NCBI GenBank assembly: GCA_032622095.1
Contig: CP136065.1
Span: 247,441,474 to 247,505,473, forward strand
DNA length: 64,000 nt
Direction of reading: 5' to 3'
Source: Siphonodentalium dalli
Taxonomy: Eukaryota > Mollusca > Scaphopoda > Gadilida > Siphonodentaliidae
The notes under the pieces: model-generated
Told to the model about the DNA's origin: nothing
The model's database searches: none
The model's input: only the letters and a program-made list of their open reading frames with translations
Position numbers and translations under genes: made by a program
In this document: positions 56,552 to 64,000 of the stretch, piece by piece
Layout: every line of letters begins with the position of its first letter
Position numbering within the stretch: the stretch's first letter is position 1

Positions 56552-56954
56552 CAAGACTGAGTTTAGTGTGCCTGTCATTTGAGGTCCCCAGAGGGTGAAT
56601 TTAGTGACGCTATCCCACATTGTGGGCTAGCATCACCAAATTCACCCTCTTGGGACCTAATTCTGCATGGCCTCATCTGCTATGGGAGACATAGACTCAG
56701 ATTGAGGTTCCCAAATGGTGAATATTGTGATGTACACCCATTGGTAACCTTGATTATGCAATGTGTCATCTGCCAATTATAGAAAAATTAAAATAAAAAA
56801 GAAATAGAAGCTATGTGAGAAGATGAGGCCTAAGCAGAATGAGGTCCTCAGAGGGTGAATTTAGTTATGCTAGCCCACTATACAGTATAGTGTCACTACA
56901 ATACCCTCTGGGGACCTCATTCTGCAAATGACAGGCACACTAAACTCAGGCTTG
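56552..56954. mobile_element. Family E1 MITE, complete
   Basis: CAAGACTGAGTTTAGTGTGC to GCACACTAAACTCAGGCTTG, flanked by GTTACAGC and GTTGCAGC (7 of 8). The first palindrome has lost AGAATGAG at its left end (CATTTGAGGTCCCC). Confidence 0.85.
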
Positions 56955-57877
56955 GTTGCAGCATGTTCAATGTGGTTAAAAGTTGGTCCATTGGAATAAT
57001 CACAGCTCATGCAGTGATGTTGCACCAGAATATTTGCAATAATGACCATTATTAAGGGGAGGGGGGCTTTTATCTTTCAAATCCAGTATATATATATATG
57101 CCACACTGCATCTTTCAATTACACTGCAAACAAATATTTTTCTATTTTATTGCTATGTTAAATTTTAGTAAGTGAACTCAGACGTATCTATTTAAGATGA
57201 TCGGACTGGCTTTACTTGTGACAATAAATCACCTTTCAATGTTATCGCTGTACAGGGATATATTCTACTATGTATTAAAGTGGCCTATAGGTTAATATTA
57301 AGCATGCTTTTATTATTGCAATAAATCACTTCTGAGATCATATAACCTGAATATTGTTGAGCGTCCGATGTTGCTGGGTGGATATTTAATAGCTATATTA
57401 GAATCAATATTAGGAACTTTGATAACCATTGAACATGCTTTTCTTGTGACAATAAATAACTTTTTTAAATTCTATAAACTGAATATTTTGTTGAGTGTTT
57501 TATGCTTCTGGGTGGATTTTTTATAAACATTTTCGTATCTCTATGTGGAGCCGTAAAGACGCTTGAACATGTTTCTCTTATGATAATAAATCACTTTTGA
57601 AAAAAAGCAACATTAAAGCTGAATTTTGTAGAGTGTTTTATGTTGCTGGGTGGATTTTTCTCATAGGATTTGTTCAGATCTCTATAAGGAGACTCTGAGA
57701 CGATTGAACAGGCTTCTCGTGTGACAATATATCACTTTTGAAATAAAGTTTCTAAATATTTACTTTGTACAAAGGTTATCTAGGTGTTCCTTATATAATA
57801 AAGCAGGTAGCTATCATTGACAGAAATCAATCACATGATAACACAGTAGCTGTGACGCTCACGCAAAATAACTTCTA
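56955..57877. repeat. Degenerate tandem repeat, about 130 bp, AT-rich
   Basis: GACAATAAATCACTTTT-like words (57220, 57319, 57450, 57583, 57722), TATGTTGCTGGGTGGAT-like words (57369, 57509, 57640) and TTGAACATG recur. No gene. Confidence 0.65.
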
Positions 57878-57916
57878 ATGACTCTTATGAGGCACAACTT
57901 TCTTTCGTTAATTCAG
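57878..57916 (+). CDS. Possible short first exon, 13 codons, phase 0
   Basis: ATG 57878 opens a 13-codon frame (MTLMRHNFLSLIQ) ending CAG before a donor GTAGGT at 57917. It lies 4.7 kb upstream of the BTB exon and is also in phase 0. Short ATG-to-donor frames arise easily by chance, so support is weak. Confidence 0.18.
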
Positions 57917-58099
57917 GTAGGTTGCGTAAAAGCTCTTTCAACCATTATGACACCTATACAATCGTGTACAAAGAATAAATTCATTTTAATATTTTGAGAA
58001 ATAACTTCAATGAATTAATCTTTATGGACACTCCCCTGCACATGTTTACTGTAGGATTTTAAGTGCCTTTGATATCTGTAGGTGTATTGAGTCATTTGC

Positions 58100-58416
58100 T
58101 CCGAACTTAGTCTGAACATGGGTCCACATAGAATGAAGGTAGGTACGAGATATCGTTATTTCTCTTGAAGATGGTTTATCTGTATTGAGCTATTCAATCG
58201 TTATGCAGAAAAAGAGGTATGAACTCAATATTTTGTTTTGAACTACTAAGTATAGTACATGGAAAATGACGGTAGGTATAGGATATCGTTATTTCCCTTG
58301 AAGATGGTCTAGCTGTCTGTTTTAAACTATTAAGTAGTACACGGAAAAAGACGGTAGGTATAGAATATCATTATTTCTCGTAGAAGATCGTCTATCTGTT
58401 TTGAACTATTAAGTAG
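58100..58416 (+). repeat. Donor-bearing tandem repeat, about 110 bp
   Basis: GGTAGGTA(C/T)(A/G) + GATATCGTTATTTC + TTGAAGATGGT recurs at 58139, 58271 and 58350, and again after the D element at 58648. One unit reads ATG + six codons directly into GTAGGT (58118-58138). Confidence 0.68.
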
Positions 58417-58634
58417 TACGGTAATGCCCTAAATAATCGACTCCTTAACCACAGCAGAATTATTGGAAATTTTTCAGGATTTAGTCGGAAATATGGCTTT
58501 TGTTGCCATTCATCGGAAAGCTCTCACTGAGAGCTTTTCGATGAATGGCAACAAGCCATATTTTCGACTAAATCCTGAAACATTACCCATAATTCTGCTG
58601 TGGTTAAGGAGTCAATATTTAGGGCATTACTGTA
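58417..58634. mobile_element. Family D foldback MITE inside a tandem repeat
   Basis: TA + CGGTAATGCCCTAAATAATC to GGGCATTACTG + TA. The neighbouring unit near 58330 (AAGTAGTACACGGAAAAAGA) is the same site without insertion. Confidence 0.9.
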
Positions 58635-58779
58635 CATGGAAAATGACGGTAGGTATAGGATATCGTTATTTCTCTTGAACATGGTCTATACTTTTTGAGC
58701 TATTGAATATTATATGGAAAAATGTTTGTATGTACAAGATAACATTGCGTCTGTTAAAGATTGTCTATCTTTTTTGAGC

Positions 58780-58945
58780 TATTGAGTATACATATTTTTT
58801 TATCTATTGAGTATACATATTTTTTGAGCTATTGAGTATACATATTTTTTTATCTATTGAGTATACATATTTTTTTATCTATTGAGTATACATATTTTTT
58901 TATCTATTGAGTATACATATTTTTTTATCTATTGAGTATGTACTA
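58780..58945. repeat. 25-26-bp minisatellite, about 6 copies
   Basis: TATCTATTGAGTATACATAT + TTTTTT, with GAGCTATTGAG variants. Confidence 0.92.
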
Positions 58946-59555
58946 CATGGAAAAGAACTTCTAGAAGGTCTATCTGGTTTGAGCTAATGAGTATACATGT
59001 ACTACATGGAAAGGACTTCACGAGATCTATTTGTTTTTATCTATTTAATGGGTACACTGTGATCAAAGGAAGGTCGATACAACATGTTTTTTCTTCAAAT
59101 TGATCGACTATTAGGAGCGAGGGGTGATCAATTTCAAATTTAGATTACAAAAATTGTAACAATATTAAAGTTACAGAAATATTTGAGCAATTTCAAGTTT
59201 GAGAAATATCAGAGAAAGGTTTCAGGTAATGAAAGTTAACAATGACTATAGCTCATTGAGGTGATTCAGGTGAATCCATATAATATCAAATCACACGACT
59301 GTACATGAACTCATATTGTTATTCTTCATGCAAAATTAATGCAATGAAGAAAAAAATCATTACATATGGATATATATGGCTAGAGGGAAGGGCAGATGGA
59401 TGAATTACCATGGAGGGGGAGGGGGCATAAAGACTATTATATCAAGTTCCCACAGAATAGGAAAATGTTGAGTTATTTCTGTATCAAATTTTCAATCCAT
59501 TGTAAACTATGGTCCATTTAAATTCATTCCAATGAGATCATCCATGGAAGCCATC
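58946..59555. other. AT-rich interval without recognised genes
   Basis: Only a G-rich patch near 59410-59425 (GGAGGGGGAGGGGGC) stands out. Confidence 0.45.
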
Positions 59556-59955
59556 ATTTATTAACACACCTGTACTGTATAAGGTCTTTTAGTGCTAGTG
59601 CTACCAGTGAGAGAAATAACTTATTAGCACACCTGTATTCTCTATAAAGTCTTTCAGTGCTGCCTATATTGTGAGATTTATCACATATATACACACACCT
59701 TTATACTATAAGGTCTTCCACTGCTACCTTTATCAGCAATTAGTTATTAGCACATCTGTATTCTCTATAAGGTCTTTCAGTGCTGCCTATATTGTGTGAT
59801 TTATCACATATATACACACACCTTTATACTATAAGGTCTTCCAATGCTACCTTTATCAGCAATTAGTTATTAGCACATCTGTATTATATAAGGTGTTCCA
59901 GTGCTACCTGTATTGTGAGAAATATCACATATAAACACACCTGTATTCAGAGCAC
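59556..59955. repeat. About 120-bp tandem repeat, 3 copies
   Basis: TATAAGGTCTT(T/C)CA(G/C)TGCT, GCCTATATTGTGAGATTTAT, CACATATATACACACACCTT and AGCAATTAGTTATTAGCACA recur at about 59640, 59765 and 59890. Confidence 0.82.
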
Positions 59956-60379
59956 CTGGTCGCTATGTTATTAACTGGCGACTTTTGTTTGACTACTGGG
60001 AGTTGTCGTAAAATCGACATCACATGATCGCTTCTGCTGATCAAACAGCTTTCTTACGTCATTTGTTACCTGTCTTGTATGTTAATTAAACACTAATGAA
60101 TGTCACCTGTACCGCAGCCTGTAAATTAGTTTCCTGTGTGTCGATGACAGACGTACCAACGAGATGTCTTGTCACCTTGTATTTGGTTGGAGTCTTCACA
60201 AGTCACAATGACAGACGTACCAACGGGATCTCAATAATCTCATGATACGTTCTATTTGGTTTCGGGTTTCACGAGTCGGTGATGAATTCCATCCTTTGAC
60301 AGCTTCGTAATTAGCCTCTAATTATGGTTCCAAGGTCATACAAGGAACACTGATAGTAAAACTTTCTTATGTCATCCTT
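59956..60379. other. Interval without recognised genes
   Basis: ATGACAGACGTACCAACG occurs twice (60144, 60209), a short duplication. Nothing else. Confidence 0.45.
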
Positions 60380-60495
60380 GTACGTCAAGATAGGAAGATA
60401 TTGTATGTCAAGATAGGAAGATATTTGTACGTCAAGATAGGAAGATATTATAGGAAGATATTTGTATGTCAAGATAGGAAGATATTTGAATCCAA
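60380..60495. repeat. About 24-bp minisatellite, 5 copies
   Basis: TGTACGTCAAGATAGGAAGA + TATT, with TGTATGTC variants and one truncated unit. Confidence 0.88.
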
Positions 60496-60699
60496 GATAT
60501 GCAACTTTCTCAAATTCTTTCTTTATTCATTTCATGAAAATTTAGAACAGTGTTTTTTTAGGATAGGTAATATTAAAGCCTCCCTATAACACTGGATAAT
60601 TTCAATCAATTTTTCAACATTTTGGTCAAAAGTTTATAGCTGGTGTGAGGCGATAATCATCTCAACTAAGATAGTTTATAAATAAACTTATATGATATA

Positions 60700-60975
60700 A
60701 AAAACTGAAATACTAGATTCACTTAAAATCAACTTACATTACCTAATTTCAACTGCGCTACCTGAGTTGAACTTAATCAACTAAAATTAACTAAAATCAC
60801 TTAAAATCAACTGAAAATACCTAATTTAAATCGAAATCACCTAATGTTAACTGAAATCAAATGATATAATCTAAAATTAACTTTAATAACTTAAAATCTA
60901 ATTAAAATACCTTAATTCAATAAAATCCCATAACATTAACTGAAATCAACTGAAATAATATAAAATTAACTTAAC
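60700..60975. repeat. Simple low-complexity 'AAATCAACT' region
   Basis: Irregular repetition of CTGAAATCA, CTAAAATTAACT and CTTAAAATCAACT. Similar wording (AAATACCTAAATCCAACTG) reappears at 62537-62575 in front of the BTB exon. Confidence 0.75.
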
Positions 60976-61137
60976 CCTGGATTATATATGTAAAATGCCC
61001 CATTTCCCATGGTTGTATGATAAAATGGCAATGTTTCATATGATATCTAGACCACTTTACAATATAGAATCAAACACATATAAGACTAGGTTATTATTAG
61101 GTTATACTGAATTAGAAAACACTTAAGATTTATCGTA

Positions 61138-61531
61138 TTAACCCTTTACCCAACAGAAGGGCCCTGTGCCAATGCATTCTCTTATATATGCGAGTCGACC
61201 ATAGGTCGCCTCGCATATATAAGAGAATGCATTGGCTTAACACATTAAAAATTATAAAATTGTTAAAGAATGTAAGAAAAAATGGTAAAAAGTGTTAAAA
61301 AAAGATTTTTTTTAGGCTAATGCATTCTCTTATATATGCGAGGCGACCTATGGTCGACTCGCATAAGAGAATGCATTGGCACTGGGCTAACTGTAACTAT
61401 CACAATGTGGTCAAGGAGCCGGTTCCAATGATATCCATATTTGTATGGTTCTATTGAGACAGACCCAAGATAATTTAGGCTGTTGAAGCTTTATTTGGCC
61501 GGTTTTGGCCGGTTTGTTGGTAAAGGGTTAA
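61138..61531 (+). mobile_element. Family A MITE, copy 7
   Basis: TTAACCCTTTACCCAACAG to TTTGTTGGTAAAGGGTTAA (one G lost in the right terminal repeat). The second hairpin lost TATATA in one arm (CTCGCATAAGAGAATG). Confidence 0.88.
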
Positions 61532-62030
61532 CGAGTCTATGTACACTCACTCACAGTGGTTGAGCTTGCTATGTCATGCCCACCAACAGTTATCCCCAGG
61601 TTTCCCTATGCAAAGGAACATTATATTTATTGACACCATATGTTTTCAGCAATTACGTCAGATGTTTCAGACAGCATCAGCTTTTTATTTAAAAAATAGG
61701 ACTCTGTATATATAAATGAGGACATTCAGTCGTTATCCCGATAAAAGTTATCACCAGGTTTCCTATCCTAAGCAACAGTAGATTTATTGACAGTAAATTT
61801 ATTATTAATTTATTTAGTGGCAATTATGTCAAATGTTTCATATGGCATCAGCTGGTAAGTTTGTCAAATTTTAATTAAAACAAGTGCTAGATATCTTATA
61901 TAAATGAGATATACATGTATTAAATAGATGTCCTTGCTATGTCATGCTCGCCAACAGTTATCAGAAGGTTTCCTTATGCAACCCTGAAATCTATATTTAA
62001 CAAGCCACATTCCCTTTTTACATGACGTAT
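61532..62030. repeat. Degenerate tandem repeat, about 165-180 bp
   Basis: GCTATGTCATGC(C/T)C(A/G)CCAACAGT, TATC..AGGTTTCC and CAATTA(C/T)GTCA(G/A)ATGTTTCA recur at 61570, 61740 and 61935. Contains one GTAAGT at 61856. Confidence 0.65.
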
Positions 62031-62128
62031 GTCGGCTGGTTGGTTTTCCGGCCAGCTGGGTTATAGCCATTTATGCGTTGGCCAGAAAACCGGCCAATTT
62101 TCCTGCCAACCGGGTTCAAAGGTTTTAA
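62031..62128. repeat. Short interval with CCGGCCA inverted words
   Basis: GGCTGGTTGGTTTTCCGGCC and GGCCAGAAAACCGGCCAA form loose inverted repeats. Function unknown. Confidence 0.45.
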
Positions 62129-62133
62129 TTCAC

Positions 62134-62533
62134 TTAACCCTTTACCCAACAGAACGGCCCTGTGCCAATGCATTCTCTTATATATGCGAGTCGACCATAG
62201 GTCGCCTTGCATATATAAGAGAATGCATTGGCTTAACACATTAAAAATTATAAAATTGTTAAAGAATGTAAGAAAAAATGGTAAAAAGTGTTAATTTTTT
62301 TTTTTTTTTAGGCCAATGCATTCTCTTATATATGCGAGGCGACCTATGGTCGACTCGCATATATAAGAGAATGCATTGGCACAGGGCATAACTGTAACTA
62401 TCACAATGTGGTCAAGGAGCCGGTTCCAATGATATCCATATTTGTATGGTTTTATTGAGACAGACCGAAGATATTTTAGGCTGTTGAAGCTTTATTTGGC
62501 CGGTTTTGGCCGGTTTGTTGGGTAAAGGGTTAA
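62134..62533 (+). mobile_element. Family A MITE, copy 8, next to the BTB exon
   Basis: TTAACCCTTTACCCAACAG to TGTTGGGTAAAGGGTTAA with two hairpins (62163-62233, 62312-62382). It ends 64 bases before the acceptor, so if the exon model is right this copy sits in the intron just before the branch-point region. Confidence 0.9.
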
Positions 62534-62572
62534 AACCAAATGAAAATACCTAAATCCAACTGAAATAATCTA

Positions 62573-62597
62573 AAATCGTTGTTTTTTGTATTTGCAG
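62573..62597 (+). promoter_or_regulatory. Splice acceptor of the BTB exon
   Basis: A pyrimidine-rich run (GTTGTTTTTTGTATTTGCAG) ends at 62597, immediately before the BTB reading frame. It decides the exon start and implies at least one upstream exon. It lies only 64 bases downstream of a family A MITE that ends at 62533. Confidence 0.8.
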
Positions 62598-63884
62598 GTA
62601 ATGGATGACCAGAAACAGGAGGAACAACAAGTAAGCTCCCCGGTCAGCGCAACATCCTCCGACGGCAACCACATCCTCCGTGACGAAGTCGACTTCATTA
62701 GCAACGTCTCACAATTCTTCAACCAAGAATCACTCAGTGACATCCTGCTCAAAGTCGAAGACAGCAAATATTTCGGACACAAGTTCGTTCTCGCCAAATC
62801 TAGTGATGTGTTCCGGACTATGTTATATGATAGCCGATTTGAGAAAAGTGAAAACTCCGGTGTTCTTGATTTGAACGAGTCTGCTGAGTGTCAGGCCGTT
62901 TTTGATAAATTTTTACGTTTCTTGTACACGGCAGAAATATCCATCAACACGGATACCGCTGTGGGAATTCTGTGTCTCGCTGACAAATACAATGTAATCT
63001 CACTAAAGTCACTGTGTACGCGGTACATGGTGGAACACACGAAATCTCCAAAAGTTCACAATGCCTTGACATGGTATTCATGGGCCAAAATTCTCCACTT
63101 AGCAGACCTCATCGAGCAGTGCGCTAAAACAATAGCATGGAATGCCGAGGAGATACTACATTCGTCAGCGTGGATGTCGATGGAAGTCGACTTTGTCGAT
63201 GATATTCTGAACAATTCCAATCTCGTGATGAATAATGAATATCAGCTTTACTGCTCGGTGGTTGATTGGTTAAAACAGGAAAGTCATGTCGACCACTTAG
63301 CGAAACACGCCAAGAGGCTCCTCCCACTTATACGATTCCCGCAGCTGATGGTGACGCAGCTTTACGAAATCGAATGCAGTGATTTCGCACAAAGGTTGGA
63401 AACGTCTGAAATAATCCATGATTTAATAGGAAAGGCTTATCGATTTCGCTCTCTTTGTCCATCGCAATCAACTGTCAACATTCATTTCAACGAAAAGTTT
63501 TACTTGCCTAGAAATTACACACATCTTGTTGTTGACACAGTTCGTATGCAGAATACTATGAGGTTCGGGATTCAAGTTGACGTTCGGACTTACGTTGGCC
63601 CTGTTCCTTCCGTTACGAAGGAGGGCGACTGGAAAATTACTTACAGGAAAAATATGGAACAATGGGCGTTACAAATATACTGCCATGAATCTGCAATGGT
63701 GAGCGGTGAGGCACAGATCGAAGCGACCGTCGTTATTTATAACGAGAATGAGAAAGCGATTCAGGTTGAGCAGACGGACACGTTTATATGTACTCGCGGG
63801 AACCATCTACCACTTACAGTGAATGTCGCTTACCCGGAGGACTCAAAAACTATGGCTGTTATTATAAAGCCCATTCCAGAATAG
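62598..63884 (+). CDS. BTB-BACK domain protein, BTBD17-like (terminal coding exon)
   Basis: Intact reading frame from ATG 62601 to TAG 63882-63884, 427 residues. The ATG follows a consensus splice acceptor (T-rich tract, then TTTGCAG ending at 62597), so 62598 is the likely exon start; only GTA lies between acceptor and ATG, in frame. Domains seen: an acidic hydrophilic N-terminus (1-35), a BTB/POZ fold (about 38-146; motifs SDILLKVED, GHKFVLAKSSDVFRTML, FLRFLYTAEI, LADKYNV), a BACK helical region (about 150-258; WAKILHLADLIEQC, VVDWLKQES, LLPLIRFPQLM) and a beta-rich C-terminal region (about 283-427) typical of BTBD17. BTB-BACK proteins usually dimerise and many act as CUL3 adaptors; BTBD17 itself has no firmly established role. 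Vertebrate BTBD17 begins with a signal peptide; none is visible after this ATG, so an upstream exon may supply another N-terminus. The exon is visibly richer in G+C than its surroundings. No polyadenylation signal is seen before the window ends. Confidence 0.93.
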   Translation, partial: VMDDQKQEEQQVSSPVSATSSDGNHILRDEVDFISNVSQFFNQESLSDILLKVEDSKYFGHKFVLAKSSDVFRTMLYDSRFEKSENSGVLDLNESAECQAVFDKFLRFLYTAEISINTDTAVGILCLADKYNVISLKSLCTRYMVEHTKSPKVHNALTWYSWAKILHLADLIEQCAKTIAWNAEEILHSSAWMSMEVDFVDDILNNSNLVMNNEYQLYCSVVDWLKQESHVDHLAKHAKRLLPLIRFPQLMVTQLYEIECSDFAQRLETSEIIHDLIGKAYRFRSLCPSQSTVNIHFNEKFYLPRNYTHLVVDTVRMQNTMRFGIQVDVRTYVGPVPSVTKEGDWKITYRKNMEQWALQIYCHESAMVSGEAQIEATVVIYNENEKAIQVEQTDTFICTRGNHLPLTVNVAYPEDSKTMAVIIKPIPE

Positions 63885-64000
63885 AGCAATAGTACTCAAT
63901 GAACTATACCATAGGTGCACGGCGCCAAAATTCGCAATTCCAGATGGAATTTACATGATCAGTTTTCTGCAGATAGTTATGAGAAAGTATATTTGTTAGA
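63885..64000. other. 3' flank of the BTB gene
   Basis: Presumed 3' UTR. No AATAAA is present before the window edge. Confidence 0.5.

Noticed and set aside
559-62294. Recurrent 60-odd-codon frames containing 'CQCILLYMR' and 'RIYKRMHW'
   Set aside because: They are translations of the shared 69-bp hairpin in families A, B and C, found on both strands wherever it occurs; not a protein family.
62586-62600. Upstream start at 62586 for the BTB protein
   Set aside because: The codon there is TTG and it lies within the splice acceptor region; ATG 62601 is the first credible start in this exon.
62680-63662. Short frames overlapping the BTB gene on other frames or the minus strand
   Set aside because: Shadows of the BTB coding exon without independent support.

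Overview
This window is AT-rich eukaryotic nuclear DNA, almost entirely non-coding and packed with repeats. The only confidently recognised gene is one intact BTB-BACK protein exon at the right edge (62598-63884, + strand). It resembles the BTBD17 group. The consensus splice acceptor in front of it, the many miniature inverted-repeat transposons (MITEs), a tRNA-headed SINE, long simple tandem arrays and relics with 'gtccgtccatc' and 'gccatcttgga' wording suggest a marine invertebrate, most likely a mollusc such as a bivalve. That taxonomic call is inference. There is no bacterial or organellar gene content and no CRISPR array.

Layout. 1-3.2 kb: MITEs, then a 30-bp satellite of about 56 copies (1280-2970). 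3.2-13.9 kb: MITEs of several families and small arrays, including a 64-bp array at 12.94-13.69 kb. 13.94 kb: a candidate first coding exon. 14-19 kb: a SINE, a dispersed repeat and a 46-bp satellite of about 55 copies (16.4-18.9 kb). 19-29 kb: nested MITEs, including a hAT-like element with a perfect 8-bp target duplication (23777-24286). 29.36-30.06 kb: a G-rich satellite whose unit contains a CTCF-like core. 32.1-34.3 kb: degenerate repeats that each carry a splice-donor sequence. 34.5-37.8 kb: a second copy of the hAT-like element, inflated by a 47-bp satellite and a piggyBac-type MITE. 38-62.5 kb: more MITEs, a 60-bp satellite (45.9-46.65 kb), a candidate first exon at 47.82 kb, several foldback elements and degenerate tandem repeats. 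62.6 kb to end: the BTB gene.

MITE families defined here (names are mine). A, B, C and K have TTAA ends and termini beginning CCCTTT or a close variant, as in piggyBac-type elements. A, B and C also share a roughly 69-bp near-palindrome beginning GCCAATGCATTCTCTT. D is a near-perfect foldback of about 215 bp with TA duplications (Tc1/mariner/pogo-like). E1 and E2 have CAAGCC/GGCTTG ends and 8-bp duplications (hAT-like). G has CAGGGT ends and 8-bp duplications (hAT-like). H, I, J, N and O are single foldback elements. Several insertions are nested, so relative ages can be read directly.

Functionally, the left 62 kb is either intergenic DNA or, if one or more candidate phase-0 first exons (13942-14004, 47822-47920, 57878-57916) splice to the BTB exon, a very long 5' intron with alternative starts. 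The sequence allows this but does not prove it. The long open frames inside the satellites arise because the repeat unit is a multiple of three, and I did not treat them as genes.
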